Shown: positions 9,498-18,115 of the stretch, in pieces
Numbering within the stretch: the first letter of the stretch is position 1
Layout: each line of letters opens with the position of its first letter
Source of the DNA: Microlunatus phosphovorus NM-1
GTDB taxonomy: Bacteria > Actinomycetota > Actinomycetes > Propionibacteriales > Propionibacteriaceae
Length of the DNA stretch: 64,000 bases
Reading direction: 5' to 3'
Assembly (NCBI RefSeq): GCF_000270245.1
Contig: NC_015635.1
Location: forward strand, 4,650,001-4,714,000
Program-made: the position numbers and the translations under genes
The notes under the pieces: model-generated
Told to the model about the DNA's origin: nothing
Database searches by the model: none
What the model saw: only the letters and a program-made list of their open reading frames with translations

Positions 9498-9564
9498 GCG
9501 ATTCCGAACGACGACTCTGACCGATCAGCTCGCCCCCCTCGCGGGGCATGTCGTTCGGAATCGC
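9498..9564. promoter_or_regulatory. 15-bp perfect inverted repeat upstream of hydrolase
   Basis: GCGATTCCGAACGAC at 9498-9512 is exactly complemented at 9550-9564, with 37 bp between. A smaller GCCCC/GGGGC pair is nested inside. It ends 26 bp before the GTG of the hydrolase, so it could form a leader hairpin or be a protein-binding site. Function not known. Confidence 0.55.
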
Positions 9565-9590
9565 TCCTGCACTCTTGAGAGGCTCCGCCT

Positions 9591-10430
9591 GTGACCGTGC
9601 CACTGACCAGCTATGGCAATGACGGCTTCACTTTCCGGGTGCACGACTGGGGGCCGATAGATGGGCGTCCGGTCATCGCCTTGCACGGCTTCCCGCAGAC
9701 CTCTGCGTGCTGGGCGGGGGTGGCGACTCGATTGGGAGCAGCCGGAGTACGGGTGCTGGCCCCCGATCAGCGGGGCTATTCGCCGGGTGCGCAGCCGGCC
9801 GACGTCGCGGCGTACCGGCTCGACCGACTGGCCGGCGATGTCCTCGCGCTCGCCGATGCCGCCGGTCTGGACAGGTTCGACCTGCTCGGGCACGACTGGG
9901 GCGGTGGTGTCGCCTGGCATCTCGCGGCGCGCTACCCCGAACGGATCCGGACGCTGTCGGTGGCCTCCGCGCCGCATCCGCAAGCGCTCTTCAAGGCGTT
10001 GCGCGGAAAGCAGGCGCTGCGATCGTGGTACATGCTGCTGTTCCAGCTCCCCTGGCTACCGGAGACCCTGCTCGGCAGCCCGTTGGGCGGTCGCTGGCTG
10101 GCCTCCAGCGGAACTACGGATCCGGGCGAGATGGCGCGGTTGCTGGCCGATCGGACCACAGCCACCGGCGCCCTCAACTGGTATCGCGCGATGCGGCTGA
10201 AGGGTGTACCGGGCACCGGGCGGATCGGTGTCCCGAGCCTGTACGTGTGGAGTGATGGCGACGTCGCCTTGGGCCGGCAAGCAGCCGAGGACACCGCCAG
10301 CTACGTCGACGGCGCCTATACCTTCATCCAATTGAACGGTGTCTCGCACTGGATTCCCGACGAGGATCCGGAGGCACTGGCCGAGGCTGTGCTGATGCAC
10401 CTCGACCAGCATCCGGTCAGCGTCGGCTGA
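9591..10430 (+). CDS. Alpha/beta hydrolase, epoxide-hydrolase-like
   Basis: 279 residues from GTG 9591. The oxyanion-hole motif is HGFPQT (about residue 31). The nucleophile elbow is LLGHDWGGG (about 100), with Asp rather than Ser as nucleophile, as in epoxide hydrolases and haloalkane dehalogenases. The acid residue would be in LYVWSDGDVALG and the catalytic His in GVSHWIPDEDPE. This combination (HGFPQ plus GHDWGG) favours epoxide hydrolase over esterase, but the substrate is unknown. Its last 14 bp overlap the end of the convergent CopC gene. Confidence 0.82.
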   Translation: MTVPLTSYGNDGFTFRVHDWGPIDGRPVIALHGFPQTSACWAGVATRLGAAGVRVLAPDQRGYSPGAQPADVAAYRLDRLAGDVLALADAAGLDRFDLLGHDWGGGVAWHLAARYPERIRTLSVASAPHPQALFKALRGKQALRSWYMLLFQLPWLPETLLGSPLGGRWLASSGTTDPGEMARLLADRTTATGALNWYRAMRLKGVPGTGRIGVPSLYVWSDGDVALGRQAAEDTASYVDGAYTFIQLNGVSHWIPDEDPEALAEAVLMHLDQHPVSVG

Positions 10431-11013
10431 ATCGCCAGCCCAGCACCAGAGCGAGCCCGATCGGAACCGCTGCAAACCACCACAACCAGCCGGAGCCTTG
10501 ACCCGACTCCTCGTTCCCGGTCGAAGACGATGGCGTCGAGGGTGGTGACGCGGCTGGGCTCACCGTTGTCGGCAGGTCACTGGCTGCACCGGCCAGTGCC
10601 TGGAAGGAGAACGACCCGTTGATCGGATGACCATCGGCCGAGGTCACCCGCCACTCGACCGTGTATTCCCCGGCCGGCAGGCCCGGCTTCAGTTCCTGCT
10701 GCACCGTGTTGTCGATCAGGGCCGGGGCGCCCACGGCGACCTGACCGTCCGGACCGGTGACCAGCACCTTCGTGCCGGTGCTGATGGCCGGCTCATTGAA
10801 GGTGAGCACCACCGTCGCCGGCGCCGCTTTGACCTGCGCGCCGTCGGCGGGGGTGGTGCCGAGCAGGGCGTTGTGGGCCCAGGCCGCCTGCGGCGTGCCG
10901 TACAGGGTGAACAGTACGGCGGCGATCACCGCCGTCAGCCAGATCCGGCGACCGCCGCCAACCGGGCCGACGGCGCGACTGGCGTCGCCCGCTCGGCTCA
11001 GCCCATGCCTCAC
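10417..11013 (-). CDS. CopC-domain surface protein
   Basis: 198 residues from GTG 11013, chosen because it overlaps the upstream stop by 4 bp (GTGA); a longer frame opens at 11043. An N-terminal signal segment (VIAAVLFTLYGTPQAAWA) is followed at once by AHNALLGTTPADGAQV, which places a His at the mature N-terminus as in CopC copper-binding proteins. The CopC beta-sandwich continues to SADGHPINGSFSFQ. A low-complexity Ser/Thr/Pro linker then leads to a C-terminal membrane helix (WLWWFAAVPIGLALVLGW). The protein probably sits on the outer face of the membrane and binds or buffers copper. It pairs with the YcnI-like gene upstream, a common arrangement. Confidence 0.87.
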   Translation of the reverse strand: MRHGLSRAGDASRAVGPVGGGRRIWLTAVIAAVLFTLYGTPQAAWAHNALLGTTPADGAQVKAAPATVVLTFNEPAISTGTKVLVTGPDGQVAVGAPALIDNTVQQELKPGLPAGEYTVEWRVTSADGHPINGSFSFQALAGAASDLPTTVSPAASPPSTPSSSTGNEESGQGSGWLWWFAAVPIGLALVLGWRFSRR

Positions 11014-11807
11014 GCGGATGGTCCTCGGCCCGAACGTCGCCACGCGAGCGCGGCGACGACGAAGGCGACCAGGCCCATCATGAGCCCGAGGCCGCCCAAC
11101 GTACGGGTGAGCCCGTCGTTGTTGGCCCCCTGGGACTCGCCGGCCTGCTGCGGGTTGGCTTCGGCAGCCGCGTCGGTCGGGCTGCCCGCGGCGCCGCCGT
11201 GATGGTCAGCGCCGTCGGCCGCCACGACCTCGAGCTGGGGCGCCGGATGCTCCGGCTCCTCACCGGAGGCGGGCGTCGGCTGATCCCAACTGACGATCTC
11301 GCCGTCGCTGTAGGTCTGGACGGCCGGCAGCAGCACCGTGCCCGGCTCGGGCAGCGGGCCGACCGAGATGGAGAACTCCTGATATTCGCCGGGCTTGATC
11401 TGATTGCCCTTGTCGGCGGTCCAGGTGACCGAGCTGATCGCCTCGGTCAGGGTGGTGCCGTGGGAGTCGACCGGCTCGGGCAGCTTCGACTTCTTCGTGG
11501 TGGCCGTCCAACCCGGCACCGGTTTGGTGCTGACAGACAGGAACGGATGGTCGGTCGGCAGTTCGACGGTGAGCTTCACCGTGCCCGCAGTCGGCGATTC
11601 GTTGGGCACCCGGAAGGTCAGGGCGCTGTAGCCGCCGCTGTTGGCGCCATCCGAAATGACCCGTACGTGGGCCTCCGCGGTGATCGGCAGCAGGGTCAGG
11701 CTGGTGGCGGTCAGGCCGGCCGCGGTCAGCAGGGCTCGGCGTCGCCAGGTGGGGCGTCGTCGTACAGTCCGGCCAGCAGGCAGTTGGTTGGCAAGAAGCA
11801 TGGTCAT
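11010..11807 (-). CDS. YcnI-like (DUF1775) membrane-anchored protein
   Basis: 265 residues from ATG 11807 (AGGA about 7 bp upstream; a second ATG lies at 11801). A signal segment with Arg-rich start (RRALLTAAGLTATSLTLLPI) ends before AEAHVRVISDGANSGGYSAL. The mature N-terminal His is the copper ligand known in YcnI (DUF1775). The domain includes RVPNESPTAGTVKLTVELP. A Pro/Ala/Glu linker and a C-terminal membrane helix (LGLMMGLVAFVVAALAW) follow, ending in basic residues. It is coupled by a 4-bp overlap to the CopC gene. Together they should form an extracytoplasmic copper-handling pair. Confidence 0.88.
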   Translation of the reverse strand: MTMLLANQLPAGRTVRRRPTWRRRALLTAAGLTATSLTLLPITAEAHVRVISDGANSGGYSALTFRVPNESPTAGTVKLTVELPTDHPFLSVSTKPVPGWTATTKKSKLPEPVDSHGTTLTEAISSVTWTADKGNQIKPGEYQEFSISVGPLPEPGTVLLPAVQTYSDGEIVSWDQPTPASGEEPEHPAPQLEVVAADGADHHGGAAGSPTDAAAEANPQQAGESQGANNDGLTRTLGGLGLMMGLVAFVVAALAWRRSGRGPSA

Positions 11808-11898
11808 GGTTGTCCTATCGCAAGATCCGGGAGTACGCGGCCGCGTGCGAAGAGCTGCGTACGAAGAGCAGTGCCGGGTGGCACCGAGTGAGGTCGAA

Positions 11899-12546
11899 TC
11901 AGGCGACGGGCGGCCCACGAGGGACCGCAGGGACCCAGGCGAGCTGGATCGGGGTCAACAACGGAGCCGGGGGTGCGCCGACGTACGTCCGTCGAGCGCG
12001 GGTCGGTCGGACGGTGGCGCGCCGGTAGGTCTGCTCGACCAGGCGCCACAGCCATCGTTCACCGGCGGACATCAGCCAGGCGGTCGCCAGCAGCGCGAGA
12101 CCGTGGCCGACCAGCATCAGCCAACCGCCAGTCGTCCAACTGCCGACCGCGGAAGCCGAAGCTGGGCCGCCGCAGATCGTGGGGGCCGCCATCGTGTGCC
12201 CAGGCATCACCGCCACACAGGCGGAGGCTCCACCAGCCGCCTGCAGGATGAGGTGCAGGGCAAACTGCTCGACGGTCAACAAGCCGAGCAGCAGACCGAA
12301 GCGGAGGCGGCGAGTGGTCATGGAGACCGAGACCAGGGCCAGCACCCCACCAAGAACGACAAGCATGCCGGGACCGGGCAACACACCGCCACCGGCCACG
12401 TGACCCGCGGTCGCCAAGAACAGCGAGCCGCTGCCGAGCACTCCGGCGCGCGCGAGCCGCACCCAACCACGGGTCGGGTCGGCAGGTCGCACCATGGCAG
12501 CAGCGTAGGTCATGTGTGGCGCCTGGTCGGGCGCCGGCTCGGACAT
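11899..12546 (-). CDS. Membrane protein preceding the YcnI/CopC pair
   Basis: 215 residues with four likely membrane helices (for example FGLLLGLLTVEQFALHLIL and WLMLVGHGLALLATAWLM). It contains Cys and His residues between helices (SACVAVMPGHTMAAPTICGG), which could bind metal in view of the downstream copper genes; that is inference. It lies 91 bp upstream of the YcnI gene on the same strand and may be the first gene of that operon. The start at 12546 is not fixed; Met codons 12 and 18 are alternatives. I do not recognise a named family. Confidence 0.7.
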   Translation of the reverse strand: MSEPAPDQAPHMTYAAAMVRPADPTRGWVRLARAGVLGSGSLFLATAGHVAGGGVLPGPGMLVVLGGVLALVSVSMTTRRLRFGLLLGLLTVEQFALHLILQAAGGASACVAVMPGHTMAAPTICGGPASASAVGSWTTGGWLMLVGHGLALLATAWLMSAGERWLWRLVEQTYRRATVRPTRARRTYVGAPPAPLLTPIQLAWVPAVPRGPPVA

Positions 12547-12585
12547 AGGTAGACCGCGAGCACAGCCGACTCAGGCAGGGCGCGC

Positions 12586-13335
12586 TCAGACATGCAGCAG
12601 CAGTTCCCCGGCGGGGCCGGGCTCCAAGGCGACACCTGACTCCGCAGCCCAGCGCAGCAGTCCGCGGACCGAGCGCACCGCGGGACGCTGCTCAGCCAGT
12701 GTCCGGGCCAGGACTCCCTTTGCCGCCTTGTTGAAGTGGTTGAGTGCGCGGACCTGGCCGTCCTCGCCGCTGGTCACGACTCGGACATAGGCGGCCCCAG
12801 CGGTCACGGGCACAGGTCCGAGCGCCACGTACGCCTCGGAACGGAGGTCGAGGATGAACGGCGCCGAGTGCTGCGCCAACGCTGCAGTGACGGCGTCGGC
12901 CCAGACCCGGCGCAGCGGTGGCAGCCCGGGCACCGTGACGGCGGCGCCCAGTCGATACGCCGGGATCCTGTCCAGGGCACCGACCGGCCCGAACGCTGCG
13001 GCATGAATGAGAGCGTGCTTGCCCAGCCACCGCCGGGCAGCGGCATCGAGACTCGGCGCGTCGAGGGCGTCGTAGAGCACGCCGGTGTAGCGATCGACCG
13101 CCGGCAGCGTCGGACCGTGGCGGAGTGCGGCGTTGACCTCGATCTCGCCGAGTTGGCGCGCGCTGAGCTTGAGCACCCTGGCCGCGGCATCGGCGTCCTC
13201 AGCCAGCGTCATCAGGGCTTCGATGACGGCTTCCCGCTGCGGTTGCAGGCTGGGGAGGGCCAGATGTTCCAGCCGGAGCGGGGTGCGTCGACCACCTGGC
13301 CGCTTGGTCTCCGAGGGCGGCAGCAGGATCAGCAA
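12586..13335 (-). CDS. yaaA: YaaA family peroxide-stress protein (DUF328)
   Basis: 249 residues from TTG 13335, chosen because GGGGAGAGG lies just upstream and the family start LLILLPPSETK follows at once; the longer frame upstream is antisense to the VOC gene. Typical YaaA features are PPSETKRPGG at the N-terminus, RYTGVLYDALDA in the middle and ALNHFNKAAKGVLAR near the C-terminus. In E. coli YaaA lowers free intracellular iron and protects DNA during peroxide stress; the fold binds DNA. Convergent with the membrane-protein operon's flank and divergent from the VOC gene. Confidence 0.88.
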   Translation of the reverse strand: MLILLPPSETKRPGGRRTPLRLEHLALPSLQPQREAVIEALMTLAEDADAAARVLKLSARQLGEIEVNAALRHGPTLPAVDRYTGVLYDALDAPSLDAAARRWLGKHALIHAAAFGPVGALDRIPAYRLGAAVTVPGLPPLRRVWADAVTAALAQHSAPFILDLRSEAYVALGPVPVTAGAAYVRVVTSGEDGQVRALNHFNKAAKGVLARTLAEQRPAVRSVRGLLRWAAESGVALEPGPAGELLLHV

Positions 13336-13474
13336 CTGCCTCTCCCCTGTCTTTCTGTCCGGCTTACGACTTGCCTGTCTTGCGAGCTGTCCCTCGTGAT
13401 CCCTGGTGCCGGACGTGCTGGGCGTACGCCGACTGGGGTGTACGACTGTCAGTGCCCGGTGGGACCCTGCGGGT

Positions 13475-13912
13475 ATGGCGAAGACTATCCAGATCACCTT
13501 CGATGCCGCCGACCCGCGAGCGCTCGCGGACTTCTGGGCGGCCGCACTCGGCTATGTGCACCAGCCGCCTCCGCCCGGGTTCGACACCTGGGACCAGGCA
13601 CTGACCGCGTTCGGCGTCCCCGAGGACCAATGGAACTCCCGATCGGCCATCGTCGACCCCGACGGAGTCGGTCCACGCATCTTCATCCAGCAGGTTCCCG
13701 AGGGCAAGGCGGCCAAGAACCGGCTGCATCTGGACCTGCGTGCGGCCGTCGGCCTGCAGGGCGAGGAACGGATGGCGGCGTTGGCGGCCGAGTGTGAGCG
13801 ACTGACCGTCTTGGGCGGGTCACTGCTCTATCGGGTGGAGCCGGCGCCGCCGATGGAGAACGGCTTCATCACCATGGCCGATCCTGAGGGCAACGAGTTC
13901 TGCCTCGACTGA
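13475..13912 (+). CDS. VOC/glyoxalase-like protein
   Basis: 145 residues from ATG 13475. It starts MAKTIQITFDAADPRALADF and ends in FITMADPEGNEFCLD, the pattern of actinobacterial VOC-superfamily proteins, which pair beta-alpha-beta-beta-beta motifs around a metal or ligand site. The segment NRLHLDLRAAV carries the usual His. Reaction unknown; the family includes glyoxalases, dioxygenases and resistance proteins. It ends only 21 bp before the end of the convergent transglutaminase-like gene. Confidence 0.85.
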   Translation: MAKTIQITFDAADPRALADFWAAALGYVHQPPPPGFDTWDQALTAFGVPEDQWNSRSAIVDPDGVGPRIFIQQVPEGKAAKNRLHLDLRAAVGLQGEERMAALAAECERLTVLGGSLLYRVEPAPPMENGFITMADPEGNEFCLD

Positions 13913-13933
13913 GGCGAGGTTTGGTCACTCCGG

Positions 13934-14797
13934 TCAGCTGCGGCCGAGCTCGACCCGTTGCGACGGGCGGCCGTAGGGCGAGTGCTGGGTGACGGTTGTG
14001 CCGGGATGCAACCGATCATCGCGGGCGTATCGGTCAGCGAGCTCGTCCTCTGCGGCCTGATCGCCGGCGTCGGCACGGATGAGGAGATCCGCGAGTTGGT
14101 CGATCAGGTCTTCCTCGCCCGAGTCACCGGCGATCCCCCATTCGTCCCACAGGAGCAGCTCGTCTCCGAAACGGTGGGCGACCTCGAAGAGCACATAGCA
14201 ACGGATCAGCGGCGGCCCCACCAGGGGTGGCGGCGCATCGGGAAAGACGCAGTAGCGGTCGGCGTCCAGGTCACCGTCGCGATAGCGCCGCCAGGCTTCG
14301 GCTGCTGTCTGAAAGGGCGCTTCAGGTCCATGCGGCAGATCGGTGGGGTCGAAGGCCGCCTCCGACAGCTCGGGGTCGACCCGGCGCCACCGGCCCTGGT
14401 CCCAGTATTCGGCAATCACGTGGTCCAGGTGATAGCCCGGAATCAGGTAGCCGGCGAAGCCGATGCGGCTACGGGCGGGAACGCCGTGCTCGCGGAGCGC
14501 GCCGACGACGAGCAGCGTGTGGTCGCGACAGCAACCGGCAACTCGACTGGACGGGTCTCGCGACTCGAGGAGTGGACCCGGGTGACGGCCCTGGTCGCGA
14601 TCGAGGATCACCTCCAGCCAGCGGCTGTCGATCTCGCCCCAGCGCTCTTCCGGCAGATCGGGCATCTCGGCTCGGTAGTGGCCGATCACATTGCGGGCGG
14701 CAGCGCAGATCACCTCGATCTGACCGGGCAGCTCACGAAGCAGTCGGCGGTGACGACCCGGATCGGAGTAAGGGCTGTGACTCACCCAGTCGCGCAT
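13934..14797 (-). CDS. Transglutaminase-like superfamily protein
   Basis: 287 residues from ATG 14797, supported by GAGGAGG 6 bp upstream (an earlier in-frame ATG lacks a site). A cysteine in AGCCRDHTLLVVGALREHGV, a histidine in GYHLDHVIAEYWD and an aspartate in WRRVDPEL form the Cys-His-Asp triad expected of transglutaminase-like cysteine hydrolases (about residues 90-150). No signal peptide, so probably cytoplasmic. The likely activity is peptidase or amidase; the substrate is unknown. It lies 20 bp downstream of a GNAT gene on the same strand. Confidence 0.78.
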   Translation of the reverse strand: MRDWVSHSPYSDPGRHRRLLRELPGQIEVICAAARNVIGHYRAEMPDLPEERWGEIDSRWLEVILDRDQGRHPGPLLESRDPSSRVAGCCRDHTLLVVGALREHGVPARSRIGFAGYLIPGYHLDHVIAEYWDQGRWRRVDPELSEAAFDPTDLPHGPEAPFQTAAEAWRRYRDGDLDADRYCVFPDAPPPLVGPPLIRCYVLFEVAHRFGDELLLWDEWGIAGDSGEEDLIDQLADLLIRADAGDQAAEDELADRYARDDRLHPGTTVTQHSPYGRPSQRVELGRS

Positions 14798-14817
14798 TGT
14801 TGTCCTCCTCGAGATCT

Positions 14818-15522
14818 TCAACGCTCCGGCACGGCGAGGGCCTGCCTCTGGTTTCCCTCGGCGTCGAAGTTGGCCGGATCGAGCCAGCGTTCGAAGGCGT
14901 CACGTACGCCCGGCCAGTCACGATCGATCAAGGCAAACCAGGCGGTGTCACGGTTACGCCCCTTATAGACGACGGCTTGACGGAAGATGCCCTCGTACGT
15001 GAAGCCAAGTCGTTCGGCGGCTCTGCACGACGGCGCATTGAGACTGTCGCACTTCCACTCGTAGCGGCGGTAGCCGAGATCGTCGAAGACATGGCGCATC
15101 GCCAGGTACTGCGCCTCGGTGGAGATCGGTGTGCGCTGCAGGCTGCGTGAGAAGACCACATTGCCGACCTCGATCACCCCGTTGGCGGGATCTTGGCGCA
15201 TCAGGGAGAGGGTGCCGAGGGCGCGACCCGTAGCCTGATCGATGACCGCGTAGTGCCGGGGATCGGCACTACGCGCCGCCGCCGTCGCCCACACACGATA
15301 GGACTCCGGGTCAGCGAACGGCCCGTACGGCAGGTAGGTCCAGTCCCGATCGTCGGGAGCAGCCGCGTACGCGACGTAGAGATCGTCGGCATGCCGGTCG
15401 GCATCGAGATGCTCGAGCGCGCAGTAGCGCCCTTCGACCCGCTGAGCCGTCGGCAAGGCCACCGGAGACCAGCCTGGCACCGAAGCCCCGATGGGTTGCC
15501 CGTAGTCGTTCATCTTTGGCAT
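14818..15522 (-). CDS. GNAT acetyltransferase, RimJ/RimL-like
   Basis: 234 residues from ATG 15522. It matches the RimJ/RimL-type GNAT pattern: RYCALEHLDADRHADDLY at the start, then HYAVIDQATGRALGTLSLMR, and the C-terminal block YEWKCDSLNAPSCRAAERLG before FTYEGIFRQAVVYKGRNRDT. These enzymes acetylate N-terminal or small-molecule amines with acetyl-CoA. It lies between another GNAT gene (20 bp upstream) and the transglutaminase-like gene, so the three may be cotranscribed. Target unknown. Confidence 0.87.
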   Translation of the reverse strand: MPKMNDYGQPIGASVPGWSPVALPTAQRVEGRYCALEHLDADRHADDLYVAYAAAPDDRDWTYLPYGPFADPESYRVWATAAARSADPRHYAVIDQATGRALGTLSLMRQDPANGVIEVGNVVFSRSLQRTPISTEAQYLAMRHVFDDLGYRRYEWKCDSLNAPSCRAAERLGFTYEGIFRQAVVYKGRNRDTAWFALIDRDWPGVRDAFERWLDPANFDAEGNQRQALAVPER

Positions 15523-15541
15523 GGATGGCGCCCTCACGCGC

Positions 15542-16045
15542 TCACGCAGTGACCGGCGCGGCATCGTAGGTCACCCAACGGGTGCGGTGCGCGACCTGGT
15601 CGTAGAGCGCCTGGGCCTGATGATTGTCCTCCGAAGTGATCCAACGCACGACCGAGCACCCTTCGGATCCGGCGATCGCGGTCAGGCGTGCGATCAACGC
15701 CCGGGCAGACCCCTTGCCCCGCGCCCCAGGTGCGGTGAAGAGATCATCGAGCCAGATGCCGACCGTTCCGGCTGACGGGCGCGAGAAGCGCCGGTAGTGA
15801 CCGATGGTCACCACGCGGCCTGCCGACTCGACGACCAGCGCCTCGCACTCATGCTCGGGGTCGGTGAGCCAGCCCCACACCCGCGAGACGACCTCCTCCG
15901 ACTCCGGCAGCCGATAGAACTCGCGGTAGGCGCGGAAGAGTTCACGCCACGTGGTCTCATCGGCCGGCTCGAGCGGACGTACTCGGTCTGATGTCTGCTC
16001 GTCCCCCTGGCGCAACGTTCCGTTCGAGGTCGGGCGATCGCTCAT
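15542..16045 (-). CDS. GNAT acetyltransferase
   Basis: 167 residues from ATG 16045. The core reads VRPLEPADETTWRELFRAYR at the start and DDLFTAPGARGKGSARALIA for the acetyl-CoA pyrophosphate loop (R-G-K-G-S/A type), then WITSEDNHQAQALYDQVAHR. This is a compact single-domain GNAT. Substrate unknown. It is the first of three leftward genes ending with the transglutaminase-like protein. Confidence 0.87.
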   Translation of the reverse strand: MSDRPTSNGTLRQGDEQTSDRVRPLEPADETTWRELFRAYREFYRLPESEEVVSRVWGWLTDPEHECEALVVESAGRVVTIGHYRRFSRPSAGTVGIWLDDLFTAPGARGKGSARALIARLTAIAGSEGCSVVRWITSEDNHQAQALYDQVAHRTRWVTYDAAPVTA

Positions 16046-16129
16046 AGTCCACGATGGTAAGTCCGCTGGCTGCCGCGTCACTGAGGCAGGTCATCGGACA
16101 CAATTCCCCCGCCTTTCCCACCGTGCAGA

Positions 16130-17857
16130 TCAACTCAGTTGGGTGCCCACCATCTCGGCGAGCTTCGCGACCCGCTTGGCCCGCAGCGTGCCGGGTGCGT
16201 ATTTCGCGGTCCACGAGTCGTCCTCGACCAGATCCATCGACGTGTCGTCGACCGAGCCACCCCGGTCCTCGATGCTCTGCACAACAGACCGGAAGTAGTA
16301 GTGGAAGAACAAGCGGTTGAACTCGGTGAAGTAGATATCGGCCACCCGCCGATCACCGCGGATGATGATCATGTTCTCGTCGTTGTCGGTGGTCGATGCC
16401 CGGGAGAAGTTGGCCGAGCCGGTGACGACGATCGGGTCCGATCCCAGAGGGTCGCAGAGCAGGAACTTGCCGTGGATGAACGCGACGTGCTTGTTGAGCC
16501 CCAATTCGCGGGTGGTGGTCTCCGCCACCCAGCGGCCCAGCGGGTGGTCGAGTTCCGAGCCCCAAGCCTCGTACACATTGCGACTGGCGTTCAGCTTCAC
16601 CGTCGCCTTGCCGAGCGTCTCGAGCAGGAAGAAGCGCAGCGGGCCATCGGGAGTGCCAGCGGCGGCCTCGTCCTGGATCTCCTGGGCGATGCCGAACGCG
16701 AAGGTGGCGCAGACCAGCGACGTGGCATCGGCGCCGATCAACCGGGCGTACAGCTGCAAGGCGCTCAAACCGGGCCGAGGGCTGAAGACCGGTGTCACTC
16801 CCGCGACCACCTCGGACCGATCGGTCGGCGACGGACTGAGCGATGCAACCGCGGCGAGGTAGTCCGCGTTGCGGCTGCGTTTGAGACTGGCGGGATCCTC
16901 GCGATGTCCGCCGGGATCGGCGGCCAACAGGTCCCAGTACGCGGAATAGGCCGCCGCCGTCGCAGGATCACGCACCAGGTGCCCCACGTTCGACTGGCCA
17001 TGGATGCCGCCGATGGTCAGGTTCGTCGAACCCGTCCAGACCTGCTCGGGCGTGTCACTGCGGAGCAGCACGAGGAATTTGTTGTGCGCGATGGCCGACA
17101 CCCGCGCCTCGCGCCGGATGATCGTCTCGGGTGGGAACCCGGTGGCCGCGATCGCGGCGTTGTTGGCGTCCCGCGGACTGCTCTTGGCGTCTTTGGCGTC
17201 GACCACGAGGCGAACCTCGACACCACGCCCGGCGGCCGCCACCAGCGCCTCCAGCACTGGCCGGTAGCTGAACTCGTAGAACGCGCCATGCAGTCGATCA
17301 CCCGCACCAGCGCTGTTGATGAAGGCCAGCAGACGATCGTCGAGATCTCGGCTGAGCCAGTCCAGGGCCGCTTGCCGAAGCTCCGACGTGGGCTGCTTGT
17401 CGGGTGCAAGGCCGCTGAAGCGGTGCTGATATGCCTGGCTGGAGGCCACTCCGCGGTTGAACACCACGTCATGTGCGCCGCCGGTGAGCGGCTCGGTATG
17501 GATGGTGATGCTGATCGGCTGATTGCGGCGCGGTTTGGCCGGGGTGCCTCGCATCGGGTGGAACCGGTACGTGTAAGCGGTGTCCTCAGCCAGGGTGAAG
17601 TCGTCCCACACCAGCGCCTGGATCGGGTGCGTATAGGTCGACACCTCATCGTCGGGCGAGGGGTCTGGCACCAGGGAGCGAAACACCTTGAATCCCGACA
17701 GCCAGCGGAACGGGCCGCCGTCGGTCGACCGCTCGACGCAGAACCCGAGCAGGCCATGGCGTGCGGCATCGGTGGCAGTCAGGGCGAACGACACGGTGTT
17801 CACGCCGCACACCGCGTACGCCCTGATGCCGCGCAGAGAACGCGACCGGGACCTCAT
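16130..17857 (-). CDS. Phospholipase-D-fold protein
   Basis: 575 residues with two HKD-type half-sites. The first is AHNKFLVLLRS followed by WTGSTN (about residue 270). The second is IHGKFLLCDP followed by VVTGSANFS. The first site keeps His and Lys but has Leu where the usual Asp of HxKxxxxD would be; the second is complete. The N-terminal 120 residues look like a beta-rich accessory domain (YTYRFHPMRGTPAKPRRNQP). The family cleaves or transfers phosphodiesters in lipids or nucleic acids. No signal peptide is obvious. Single gene; substrate unknown. Confidence 0.83.
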   Translation of the reverse strand: MRSRSRSLRGIRAYAVCGVNTVSFALTATDAARHGLLGFCVERSTDGGPFRWLSGFKVFRSLVPDPSPDDEVSTYTHPIQALVWDDFTLAEDTAYTYRFHPMRGTPAKPRRNQPISITIHTEPLTGGAHDVVFNRGVASSQAYQHRFSGLAPDKQPTSELRQAALDWLSRDLDDRLLAFINSAGAGDRLHGAFYEFSYRPVLEALVAAAGRGVEVRLVVDAKDAKSSPRDANNAAIAATGFPPETIIRREARVSAIAHNKFLVLLRSDTPEQVWTGSTNLTIGGIHGQSNVGHLVRDPATAAAYSAYWDLLAADPGGHREDPASLKRSRNADYLAAVASLSPSPTDRSEVVAGVTPVFSPRPGLSALQLYARLIGADATSLVCATFAFGIAQEIQDEAAAGTPDGPLRFFLLETLGKATVKLNASRNVYEAWGSELDHPLGRWVAETTTRELGLNKHVAFIHGKFLLCDPLGSDPIVVTGSANFSRASTTDNDENMIIIRGDRRVADIYFTEFNRLFFHYYFRSVVQSIEDRGGSVDDTSMDLVEDDSWTAKYAPGTLRAKRVAKLAEMVGTQLS

Positions 17858-17920
17858 ATCTCAAGGTAATCCCAGGGGCCCTTTTGATACCTGGGTTTGT
17901 TGCGAATCGGTCCCGGGGAC

Positions 17921-17948
17921 GGCGGGAGGCGGGAGGCGGGAGGCGAGG
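17921..17948 (+). repeat. Short tandem GGCGGGA repeat
   Basis: Three exact copies of the 7-mer GGCGGGA from 17921 followed by a degenerate fourth. It lies just upstream of the large nested hairpin at 17957. Copy number could vary by slippage. Confidence 0.7.
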
Positions 17949-17956
17949 CACCTTCG

Positions 17957-18035
17957 TCGAAAAGGAGGAGCCCTCCTCGACAAGGCGCAGTTACAGGCGA
18001 AATCGGCCGATTGGCCTGTAAGTGCTCCTTTTCGA
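17957..18035. repeat. Nested 79-bp inverted repeat
   Basis: Outer arms TCGAAAAGGAG (17957-17967) and CTCCTTTTCGA (18025-18035) pair perfectly. Inside, TTACAGGC (17991-17998) pairs with GCCTGTAA (18014-18021) around the 12-bp palindrome AATCGGCCGATT (18001-18012). A further GAGGAG/CTCCTC pair lies at 17965-17978. It sits in the divergent gap between the PLD gene and the unknown gene at 18116. Possible cruciform, mobile-element relic or operator; function not known. Confidence 0.65.
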
Positions 18036-18115
18036 TGCGTGGAACCCCCTGGTTCACGGCATCGTGGCCACGCGAGGCGGCAAGACTGTCGGCGCGCCCG
18101 AGAACACTGCGGCGC

